From Saprospiraceae bacterium (GTDB taxonomy: Bacteria > Bacteroidota > Bacteroidia > Chitinophagales > Saprospiraceae), in the NCBI GenBank assembly GCA_021604865.1, contig BQJU01000073.1, positions 1 to 35,778 on the forward strand: a stretch of 35,778 bases of DNA. Direction: 5' to 3'. Shown here in pieces: positions 8,850-16,427 of the stretch (position 1 is the stretch's first letter; each line of letters begins with the position of its first letter). Position numbers and translations under genes: made by a program. Under the pieces are notes generated by a model. That model searched no databases, had not been told where the DNA came from, and saw nothing but the letters and a program-made list of their open reading frames with translations.

Positions 8850-10007
8850 CTATACCTCAATAAATTCAAAAGGTTCAATCTTCGCCTCAGGCCTTAGTGC
8901 CTTGCGGTAAGCCACATGTACGCGGTCAATTTCTACCTCGAGCTTGTCGTACATACTGCGAATCTCGTGGTTGTGCGTCCGGATTTGTGCCAGGCACATA
9001 TAAGGGTATTTCTGTAAATTTTCCGGCGTACACAAATAATCGACCAGCAGGGCAAAGATGCCTTTGGATTGGTATTCAGGATGGATGCCAAAACCCATGC
9101 CTTTGGCCGTTTTGGTTTTTGCAAAATGGTTTTTCCAGAGAAATCCCGGAATGCTCATCCAGTTGAGCTTGCCTTTCGCGTGTTTCAAAAAAGGATTGAT
9201 ATCGGGATAAAGTGCGATAAAACCAGCCGGATTGCCTTCGTAATACGCAATACAGGCAATACCTGGATCAGCTATGGGTTTCGCCTGTTCCATAATATGT
9301 TTTACCTGCTCTCCAGATATGGGTTTGAAATGTGGAAATTGTTTGAATGAAGCATTGTAAACAACGCTAAAATCCTGGGCAAATTCGTCCAGTCGTTTAA
9401 AGTTGAGCGGCCGTACTTCCACGGGATGGCGCTCGTGCAGCCGTTTGGCGATGGCAGCCAGCCGCTGAAAGGGAATTTTTTTGGAAGCCCCTTTATAGGT
9501 CAGGATTTGTTCAAAGGGAACATAGTTCCGGTCCAAAAAATATTGCTCGTAATAAGCCGGATGATAATTTTCCTGATAGAGTGGGGGATCATAGCCTTTC
9601 ACCAGCAGTCCCCAAAAACGGTCACGTTCTCCAAAATTGACGGGCCCATCAACCAGTGCAATGTCCTGATCCTTTAAATATTGCTCAGCCATATCAAAAA
9701 GTAAAGCCACATATTCCGGCTGATCAATACATTCAAAAAATCCAATGCCTCCGGTCTTAAAAGGTGGCTTTTGATTGGTATGGTCAATAAAGGCTGCGAT
9801 TCTTCCCACCGCTTGGTGCTGATCATCCAGCAATACAAAACATTTGGCTGTCCCGTCCTGCAAGGTTTTATTGTGTTTTGGGTCAAAAACCTGCTCAATT
9901 TCATGCTGTAATGGGTGGATGTAATTCGAATCATCCTGGTACACCTTATCCAACACCTGGTGAAAAAGACGCCAACTTTTCTTGTTATTGACTTCAATTA
10001 TCTTCAT
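8850..10007 (-). CDS. GNAT-like N-acetyltransferase family protein
   Basis: Cytoplasmic 385-aa protein. The C-terminal half resembles the acetyl-CoA-binding core of GNAT enzymes: GIHPEYQSKGIFALLVDYL around residues 300-320 fits the motif A pattern (Q/R-x-x-G-x-G/A). The N-terminal half has another degenerate GNAT-like segment (GRIAAFIDHTNQ, then GFFECI). No signal peptide or membrane segment. Similar proteins of this size are widespread in Bacteroidota and usually have no named substrate. ATG start at 10007, with a perfect -7 promoter element 20 bases upstream. It lies downstream of the paralog at 10071-11480, in the same direction with a 63-base gap, but appears to have its own promoter. Substrate unknown. 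Confidence 0.75.
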   Translation of the reverse strand: MKIIEVNNKKSWRLFHQVLDKVYQDDSNYIHPLQHEIEQVFDPKHNKTLQDGTAKCFVLLDDQHQAVGRIAAFIDHTNQKPPFKTGGIGFFECIDQPEYVALLFDMAEQYLKDQDIALVDGPVNFGERDRFWGLLVKGYDPPLYQENYHPAYYEQYFLDRNYVPFEQILTYKGASKKIPFQRLAAIAKRLHERHPVEVRPLNFKRLDEFAQDFSVVYNASFKQFPHFKPISGEQVKHIMEQAKPIADPGIACIAYYEGNPAGFIALYPDINPFLKHAKGKLNWMSIPGFLWKNHFAKTKTAKGMGFGIHPEYQSKGIFALLVDYLCTPENLQKYPYMCLAQIRTHNHEIRSMYDKLEVEIDRVHVAYRKALRPEAKIEPFEFIEV

Positions 10008-10027
10008 AAATTCTTTGCATTGAGGCC

Positions 10028-10035
10028 CAAAGATA
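10028..10035 (-). promoter_or_regulatory. Candidate -7 element for the GNAT-like gene
   Basis: Reads TAtcTTTG on the minus strand, a perfect Bacteroidota -7 element. Transcription would start about 14 bases before the ATG. No good -33 TTTG is seen at the right distance, so this is half a promoter. Confidence 0.4.
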
Positions 10036-10070
10036 AACAGGCTTTTGTATTTGAAGAATTTCAGCGCTTG

Positions 10071-11480
10071 TTAAGCCATCTTCAACTGTTGTAACAGCCA
10101 TTCCTTTTCTGTAAGTGGGGAGGCCTCCTGTATTTCTTTCTCCAATTTATTTTTTTGGTCATCCCGGTAGGGCGTTACCCGGGTTAGCTTTTTGGTGAAA
10201 CGGATGATATTTTGATAATTGGCCTTGTGATAACCAACCACTTCTTTTCGATTCAGGTAGGTCCGCAGACTATCGAGCAGAAATTCTAATGCATCAAATT
10301 CGTCCTGTTCATAATACATTTTTAAGAGCATAGTCTTGGCATTCAAGTTGATCAGGATATCGTCGTATTCTACCTGTACGAGTAGCCGCATGGCGTTGCT
10401 GTAATCCTTCTTTTCAAAATAAAGGCGGGAACGACTATAATGGACAATGCTTTCCCGGTGCCTGCTTTCCAGGTATTTTTCATATTGGGTAATAAAATGA
10501 TCTACCCAATCAAACTCTTTCAGGCGTAGGCCAATACGAATAACATTCAGGAAAGTAAAGCGGGAAACAACATTGCCTTCAATCAGAATTTCTTTGCTTA
10601 GCCCTTCCCGGTATAGGTCAAAGGCTTCTTTTACAAAATTTTCATTACCGGCGTTCATTCTACCGATACAATAATTGATGGCCATCAAATAAATATCTCT
10701 GATTTCGGAATGGGTAAATTGGTGTCCGTATTGTTCGATTTCTGATTTAAGGTTTTTAAAATAGGTCGTACCTTCAGGAACGGTTAAGGTTTTGCAGCCA
10801 TAATAATATATAGATATTGCCGGTGAATTAAAAAATTGATTCTTCTCTACATATTCCAAAACCTGATCCAATAGTCCAATATTACAATTTTCTTTAAATA
10901 CACGCTGGTGAGTAAGAATAATACAGGTCTGATACATTTTTTTGGCCAGGTAATCTAAATCTAATGCATCAGAATAATTTTGCAAGTTGAGTGATACTGT
11001 GCGTTTTTTTCCACTTTTAAAAAGTTGTTTTTCGTTATATAGAGAGAATTCCTTTTCAAAAAAGACTTTATCACGAATCGGGGATTCTATTTGAAGCGTC
11101 TCTACGCGTTTGATCGTTTTTTTAAAGAGTTTGTCCAACTTGCGTTTGCGGTAAAAACCGGCAAGGGCGAGATTGGTCTCAAATTCATCTTCAGAACGTT
11201 CTTTATAAATAATGTATGCCTCCACTGCTTTGGAAAAAAAATGAATGGTCTGTCGTAACTTGGCATCGTCATAAGGTTCCTTGGGAAAAAGTTTAACAAA
11301 GATGCGGTCTTTGTTTAGGAACTTTTCCTCCTCCAGATGGTTAGACGCAGTGAGATAATCAAACAGCTGTGCGACATCATCCCGCTGGTTGTGTATCGGA
11401 GAAGAGAGCCATTTGCGGAGTTCTCGTATCTCCTTTTTAGAAAATATCCTTAATATCGAAATTATATGACTGTTATTCAT
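10071..11480 (-). CDS. Uncharacterised helical protein, module A (paralog of 14847-16247)
   Basis: I do not recognise a named family. The 469-aa protein has no signal peptide or membrane segment. It is rich in Leu, Lys, Glu and Tyr, in helix-turn-helix-like units suggesting an alpha-helical repeat (TPR-like) fold. It aligns end to end with the protein at 14847-16247. Shared landmarks are YDD..LR (~75), FRKR.LDK.F (~110), NAGN (~275), SRFTF.N (~308), EFDAL (~395), GYH..NY (~415) and the C-terminal EWLL.QL. Both are divergent from large T9SS-secreted proteins that share domains. ATG at 11480. A role in the cytoplasm serving or regulating the divergent secreted protein is inference from the repeated arrangement only. 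Confidence 0.75.
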   Translation of the reverse strand: MNNSHIISILRIFSKKEIRELRKWLSSPIHNQRDDVAQLFDYLTASNHLEEEKFLNKDRIFVKLFPKEPYDDAKLRQTIHFFSKAVEAYIIYKERSEDEFETNLALAGFYRKRKLDKLFKKTIKRVETLQIESPIRDKVFFEKEFSLYNEKQLFKSGKKRTVSLNLQNYSDALDLDYLAKKMYQTCIILTHQRVFKENCNIGLLDQVLEYVEKNQFFNSPAISIYYYGCKTLTVPEGTTYFKNLKSEIEQYGHQFTHSEIRDIYLMAINYCIGRMNAGNENFVKEAFDLYREGLSKEILIEGNVVSRFTFLNVIRIGLRLKEFDWVDHFITQYEKYLESRHRESIVHYSRSRLYFEKKDYSNAMRLLVQVEYDDILINLNAKTMLLKMYYEQDEFDALEFLLDSLRTYLNRKEVVGYHKANYQNIIRFTKKLTRVTPYRDDQKNKLEKEIQEASPLTEKEWLLQQLKMA

Positions 11481-11625
11481 AGATAAAGTTGAGTAAAATT
11501 TTCAACAAAAACAATTAAAGCTGATATTTATTTAAAATGTTGATTTTTAGGTATTTGTGTGAATTAATTGATTTTTTGTTTTCGTAAAAATACGCTATTT
11601 TTTTCAACAAATGCCTTTTTTTGTC

Positions 11626-11657
11626 TTTGTTTTTCGACTCAAATAAAAACACTTTTG
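11626..11657 (+). promoter_or_regulatory. Module A promoter, matching module B
   Basis: TTTG at 11626-11629, 20 bases, then CActTTTG at 11650-11657 (one mismatch to TAnnTTTG). The surrounding words TTTGTCTTTG (11620-11629) and TTTTGTAATG (11653-11662) both recur upstream of the module B gene (16353-16362 and 16386-16395) at exactly the same 33-base offset. Transcription would start near 11664, downstream of the ATG at 11660, which argues for the ATG at 11696 as start. Confidence 0.65.
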
Positions 11658-11695
11658 TAATGTACTTAAAAGCATACGACCTAAATCAATCGCTC

Positions 11696-14647
11696 ATGAC
11701 GTCACAGGCTGATAAACCAGCAGGTAAATTTTTTGGGGGTCTGGTAACATGGACCTTACTAGTGCTGGTATTATTTTCAGCCCAAGGCATCAAGGCGCAA
11801 GGTTGGGAAATGGTTTTTGGTGGCGCCCTGACAGATTGGGGCCAATCCGTGATAGAAACGTCTGATCACGGTTATGTTATCGCCGGGTTTTCAGAGTCTT
11901 TTCCTCCTGATCAGGACTTAGATGTATATGTGATTAAAACCGATGTAGATGGTACATTGGTTTGGCAGAAAAACTACGATCACGGAGACAAGCAGTTAGG
12001 CCTTGAAATTATAGAAACAACGGATGGAGATTTTATCGTTGTTGGTAGTATTATAGAACTGCCAGGCGATATTCCCAAAGTTTATCTGCTTAAAATAGAT
12101 AAAACAGGAAAAGAAATCTTTCATAAATCTTTTGCGAACAATGATAAGGCTGAAGTTGGGAATAGTGTCATTCAATTGTCCGATGGTGGTTTTGCGATTA
12201 TTGGCTCATCAAGGATAGATGGAGATACCGATTCATCAGATATTCTGGTCCTGAGAACTGACGAAAACGGCACCGAATTATGGCGGCAAACCTACGGTAC
12301 TGACCGGCGCGATTTTGGAGAAGCCATTGTGAAAACAGAAGAAGGTTTCTTTATCGCCGGTACAAGCAGGGAGCTAAACAACTTTTCCGGCGGCGTTCTT
12401 ACGGATATCTGGCTTGCTAAACTTGGCGAAACCGGGGATACCATTTACACCAAGCGTTTCGGGGATGAAGATAGTTCTGATGCTGCTCTTGATTTGATTG
12501 TTACCCAAGCTGGGAAACTGGTTCTTAGTGGCATTATAGGAGATGAACCTGCCATTGCACTTTTTGACTTAGATGGAGAAATGCAATGGACCTGGATTTC
12601 AGGAGCGGGGACGCGCGGGGAAATTTACACCGTGATTGAAAAGCAGTCCGGAGAGCTGGTTGGTGCAGGATACAGAGAGCTGTCTGATCAAAATTCAGAT
12701 ATTTATCTGGTCGGTTTGGATGGGAATGGAGCTTTAATCTGGAGTAACTTACTGGGAGAACCCAATAAGTTTGATGAAGCAGCAGGCTTGGCTATCACCC
12801 GGGATAACGGTTTGGTTATCACAGGTACCACAAGCTTTGAAGCAGGCATCATCAATGATGTCTATTTGATTCGCACTGATGCTACCGGTAATACCATTAC
12901 CAATCATATAAAAGGTAGAGTCTACCAATCAACAGATGGTTGCAACAATTTTACTTCTGGCGATCTGCCTATGCCTAGCTGGATCGTAAAAGCAGAAGGA
13001 ACAGCAAATACTTACTTCGGCACAACGGATGCCGATGGCAATTTTGACATAACGGTTGATACCGGATCGTATACGGTCACCATCTTGCGCCAATCTCCCT
13101 ATTGGGATGTATGTGACGCCGATGGCCAACAAGTGGATTTTGGACAATTTTACAGCGAAGAAACGCTGAGTTTTCCAATAGAACCTGCAACGGAGTGTTC
13201 TTATCTGGAAGTGGATGTTTCCGCTGAATTTTTGGCTCCCTGTTCGGATGTGACTTATACCGTATCCTACTGCAACATTGGTACATTAGATGCAAATGAT
13301 GCTTATGTGGATGTAACGCTGGATAGTGAAATGGTCTTCAATTCAGCTGAACTCCCGGAAGAGGCTCTGGGCAATAATGTGTATCGCTTTCAGCTTGGAG
13401 ATATTGGCGTGACCGGATGTGGAAGCTTCACGATCAGTGTAGCAATGGATTGTGAGGGGATCGCTACCGGACAGGCAGGCATGGTGAGTGCTCATATTTT
13501 TCCAGATGCAATTTGTGGACCCACAGATCCCAATTGGGACGGCACAAGCATTATTGTAGGCGGTAGATGTGAAAATGATTCTATTAAGTTTTCCATCAAG
13601 AATGTGACTAGTTTGCAGATGGGCGAGTCAAGAATGTATATCATCACAGAAGATGATGTAATGTTCTTGAACGGTCCACAGGATTTCCAACTGCCACCAA
13701 ATGGTACGGATACGATAACGATTCCAGCTACTGGAGCCACCTATCGCCTGATTGCTCAGCAGTCAGCATTTCATCCAGGTAGCAGCAACCCAACCGTAGT
13801 CGTAGAAGGATGTATAACAGAAGGAAGTGAACAATATTCAACAGGCTTCGTAAGCCAGTTTCCTGAAGATGATCAGGATAACTTCGTAGCCTTTGACGTA
13901 CAGGAAATAATCGATTCCGGAACTCCGGCTTCAATGAGAGGCTATCCCAGCGGATTTATGGATGCGTCCATCACCGCAAATACCGATTTAGTTTACACTA
14001 TATTTTTTGAAAACACCGGAATCGATACTATTGACAGAGTAGTCATCAGAGACACCATTTCGCCCAACCTCGATATTACTTCGGTAATCCCGGGGGCAAG
14101 CAGTCATCCCTATGATTTTAAAATTTACAACACAGGTGTCCTGAAGATTACTTTTGAGGAAATCCAACTTCTTCCAGGTAGCAGCGCAGAGGAGGCAGCG
14201 AGCCGCGGGTTCGTAAAATTCCGTATTGCCCAAAAACCGAACAACCCTCAGGGGACAATAATCAGCAATAGCGCTGCTGTCTTTTTTGACTATGAAGCAC
14301 CGGTACAGACCAATCAGGTTGTCCGTCAGGTAGGATGTCAGTCGATCTTTGCAGAAGATCAAGATTGTCTTGACATCGTTTCAGATGTGACGAATCCTGT
14401 GCCCGGTGTAACAATAAATGTATATCCGAATCCGTTCTTTGAATCCACCACCTTTGAGATCAAAGGAATTGAAAATGAGGAATTTAGCTTCAAAGTGTTT
14501 GATCTTTTTGGTCGCTTATTAAGAAGCGATCAATTCAGTGGTGCCAAATATGACTTTTATCGACACCAACTTCCAGCTGGTTTATATGTGTATCAGATCG
14601 GGATCGCAGGACAGTTGATCAGCAGTGGTAAGATTACGGTGCGATAA
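11696..14647 (+). CDS. T9SS-secreted protein with seven propeller-type repeats, module A
   Basis: Large secreted or surface protein. I choose the ATG at 11696 (983 aa): it lies 39 bases after the -7 element, against 38 in module B, and gives a signal peptide of about 34 residues ending KAQ. The frame is open to a TTG at 11621 and holds another ATG at 11660. Residues ~36-400 hold seven ~50-residue repeats with the pattern DGGyviaG..D.yliKtD.nG..W, probably a seven-bladed beta-propeller. Next are a CNA-B/SdrD-like segment (~405-490), a conserved module shared with the protein at 16428-18704 (~500-880, including a DUF11-like NTG...IRDT segment with FVKFRI and AAVFFDYE), and a type A sorting domain (~900-983). 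Ligand unknown; adhesion or surface binding is inference. Confidence 0.85.
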   Translation: MTSQADKPAGKFFGGLVTWTLLVLVLFSAQGIKAQGWEMVFGGALTDWGQSVIETSDHGYVIAGFSESFPPDQDLDVYVIKTDVDGTLVWQKNYDHGDKQLGLEIIETTDGDFIVVGSIIELPGDIPKVYLLKIDKTGKEIFHKSFANNDKAEVGNSVIQLSDGGFAIIGSSRIDGDTDSSDILVLRTDENGTELWRQTYGTDRRDFGEAIVKTEEGFFIAGTSRELNNFSGGVLTDIWLAKLGETGDTIYTKRFGDEDSSDAALDLIVTQAGKLVLSGIIGDEPAIALFDLDGEMQWTWISGAGTRGEIYTVIEKQSGELVGAGYRELSDQNSDIYLVGLDGNGALIWSNLLGEPNKFDEAAGLAITRDNGLVITGTTSFEAGIINDVYLIRTDATGNTITNHIKGRVYQSTDGCNNFTSGDLPMPSWIVKAEGTANTYFGTTDADGNFDITVDTGSYTVTILRQSPYWDVCDADGQQVDFGQFYSEETLSFPIEPATECSYLEVDVSAEFLAPCSDVTYTVSYCNIGTLDANDAYVDVTLDSEMVFNSAELPEEALGNNVYRFQLGDIGVTGCGSFTISVAMDCEGIATGQAGMVSAHIFPDAICGPTDPNWDGTSIIVGGRCENDSIKFSIKNVTSLQMGESRMYIITEDDVMFLNGPQDFQLPPNGTDTITIPATGATYRLIAQQSAFHPGSSNPTVVVEGCITEGSEQYSTGFVSQFPEDDQDNFVAFDVQEIIDSGTPASMRGYPSGFMDASITANTDLVYTIFFENTGIDTIDRVVIRDTISPNLDITSVIPGASSHPYDFKIYNTGVLKITFEEIQLLPGSSAEEAASRGFVKFRIAQKPNNPQGTIISNSAAVFFDYEAPVQTNQVVRQVGCQSIFAEDQDCLDIVSDVTNPVPGVTINVYPNPFFESTTFEIKGIENEEFSFKVFDLFGRLLRSDQFSGAKYDFYRHQLPAGLYVYQIGIAGQLISSGKITVR

Positions 14648-14666
14648 GCATAATCCCATAAACACA

Positions 14667-14690
14667 GGTTCCTCGCTACGGCGAGGAACC
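14667..14690 (+). other. Strong hairpin with UACG tetraloop
   Basis: Perfect 10-bp stem GGTTCCTCGC/GCGAGGAACC closed by C(TACG)G, a UNCG-class loop known to be unusually stable in RNA. It lies 20 bases after the module A stop codon and has no T-run on either strand. It may protect the mRNA 3' end or act as a weak terminator. Confidence 0.6.
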
Positions 14691-14800
14691 ACTTTAACTT
14701 GAAAATTTTTATTAAAAATATATTTAGGCGGAATCAAATTCGTTTATAAAGAATTAGGTCGTCTTATTATTTCATGAGATTATGATTTGTTATTAGCGAG

Positions 14801-14829
14801 AGGTCCGGCCGCGAGCCGGACTTTTTTTT
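14801..14829 (+). terminator. Intrinsic terminator, plus strand
   Basis: Stem GTCCGGC (14803-14809)/GCCGGAC (14815-14821) with loop CGCGA, extended by a G-U and an A-T pair, followed by eight T. A classic factor-independent terminator, about 155 bases after the module A stop codon. It serves plus-strand transcription only; the next gene is convergent. Confidence 0.85.
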
Positions 14830-14846
14830 GATGTTTATTCCAGTAG

Positions 14847-16247
14847 TCAATTCAGTTGCTCCAATAACCATTCTCTTTCTGCTACCGATTTAGTTTCTTC
14901 AATCGCTTTGCGCAAGCTTTTCTTTCCATCCTGATCAAAAGGGGGTAACTCCAACATTTTCTTGGTCAACCGAATCAATTGTTTATAATTCTCCCGATGA
15001 TACCCCATCACTTTTTTTCTTCGGATAAAAGTATTCATGGCGCCTAAATGAGCATCCAGTGCATCAAACTCCTGAGTGGCAAAGTAGATTTTTAAGACGA
15101 CAGTTTTAGCAGATAAATTGAGTAGCAAGTCTTCATACTCAGACTTTTGTAGCAGTTGAAGGGCTTTCCCGTAGTTTTTGCGACTGTATTCCAGGCGGGC
15201 CAGACAGAAGCTATACATGCTTTCCCGATAAGGATTATCGAGTTTGTCCTGGTAATCGCCCAAAAAGGATTCTACCCAATCATATTCCTTTTGGATTAGT
15301 CCTAAAGTAACAATATTGCGGAAGGTGAACCGCGAAATGATCCCGTTGGTCAATAGGTATTCCCGGTCTAATCCCTCCTGATAAAGTTGAAATAAAGCCT
15401 TCAGGTAAGCGCGGTTGCCGGCATTGTAATCACGCAGGCAAAAATTAATGGCCAATAAAAACAGATCTCGCATTTCTTCTTTTGGAAATTGATCCCGGTG
15501 ATGGGTAACCAATTCTCGAAAAATCTTGAAATGTTTAGCATGGTCTGCTCCAGTTAAGGCGCAATAGCAATGATAATAGATAGCAATGACGGGTTTTTCA
15601 GTCAGCCTTTCTTGTTCAATATATTGTAGAAGCGGTGTTAATAATCCAAAATTGTATTCCTTTTTGAAGACCGTCTGGTGTGAAATGAGCACACACACCT
15701 GTTTAAGTTTTGTAGCGATATAATTAATGTCGAGGTCGTTGGCCAGGTTTTGTAGGTTAAAATCACTGATTCTCTTGCGGCTGGCAACCTGTTGGAAGGC
15801 TTCCAGTTGTAAGGTATAGCTACTTTCGTAGAAGGAAACATCTCTGAAAGGAGACTTTCGCAGGCAGGATTGTGCGTCCTTTATGGCTACTTCAAAATGT
15901 TTGTCGAGTTGCCTTTTCCGAAATATACTGACCAGCCGGGTTTTGACTTTAAGCTCATCCTCCATGACTTCCCGGCACACTAGATATTTTTCCAGTAACT
16001 TGTACAACAAACTCATACACATGCGCAGGCGATGATCATCGTAGGGGGTATTGGGGTAGAGTTTTTGAAAAATCTGTTCCTTATCCGGGATAAGCCGATA
16101 GATAAACAGGTAGTCCCGCAGGTATTCGTATAGGCTAATGAGGTCTTTACGGCGGTTAAAAAAGGGGGATTGAACAAAACTATGCGCCTCTCTGAGCTCT
16201 TTTGCAGAAAAAGATTCGAGTAGGATTAACAATTTTGACCTTTTCAT
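14847..16247 (-). CDS. Uncharacterised helical protein, module B (paralog of 10071-11480)
   Basis: 466-aa cytoplasmic protein, no signal peptide or membrane segment, of no family I can name. It matches its paralog along the whole length (YDDHRLR ~70, FRKRQLDKHF ~110, NAGN ~278, SRFTFRN ~305, EFDAL ~395, GYHRENY ~415, C-terminal EREWLLEQL), so the pair arose by duplication or came together as a family. The sequence is strongly helical with Tyr/Leu-rich repeats. ATG at 16247. It is divergent from the T9SS protein at 16428 across a 180-base AT-rich region holding a palindrome. Whether it regulates, chaperones or otherwise serves its partner cannot be told from sequence. Confidence 0.75.
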   Translation of the reverse strand: MKRSKLLILLESFSAKELREAHSFVQSPFFNRRKDLISLYEYLRDYLFIYRLIPDKEQIFQKLYPNTPYDDHRLRMCMSLLYKLLEKYLVCREVMEDELKVKTRLVSIFRKRQLDKHFEVAIKDAQSCLRKSPFRDVSFYESSYTLQLEAFQQVASRKRISDFNLQNLANDLDINYIATKLKQVCVLISHQTVFKKEYNFGLLTPLLQYIEQERLTEKPVIAIYYHCYCALTGADHAKHFKIFRELVTHHRDQFPKEEMRDLFLLAINFCLRDYNAGNRAYLKALFQLYQEGLDREYLLTNGIISRFTFRNIVTLGLIQKEYDWVESFLGDYQDKLDNPYRESMYSFCLARLEYSRKNYGKALQLLQKSEYEDLLLNLSAKTVVLKIYFATQEFDALDAHLGAMNTFIRRKKVMGYHRENYKQLIRLTKKMLELPPFDQDGKKSLRKAIEETKSVAEREWLLEQLN

Positions 16248-16336
16248 TAATTATGAAAAATAAAATGTGTTAGACAAAAAACTTGAGATTAATGTTGTAT
16301 TTCAGCTGATTAAGGAAAAATAATAGACATAAATTT

Positions 16337-16360
16337 AAGACAAACTGATGAATTTGTCTT
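16337..16360. promoter_or_regulatory. Palindromic operator candidate over the module B promoter
   Basis: Perfect 8-bp arms AAGACAAA (16337-16344) and TTTGTCTT (16353-16360) separated by 8 bases. The right arm overlaps the -33 TTTG element at 16359-16362. Two more AGACAAAAA words occur at 16272-16280 and 16368-16376 in the same intergenic region. The centre-to-centre geometry suits a dimeric DNA-binding protein; which protein is unknown. Confidence 0.5.
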
Positions 16361-16390
16361 TGATTAGAGACAAAAAGTATTGGATTTTTG
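16359..16390 (+). promoter_or_regulatory. Module B promoter, matching module A
   Basis: TTTG at 16359-16362, 20-base spacer, then GAttTTTG at 16383-16390 (one mismatch to TAnnTTTG). Transcription would start about 30 bases before the ATG at 16428. Both flanking 10-mers are identical to those of module A. Confidence 0.65.
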
Positions 16391-16427
16391 TAATGAAAGC
16401 TGATTTCAACTAAAAATTATAATCCAA

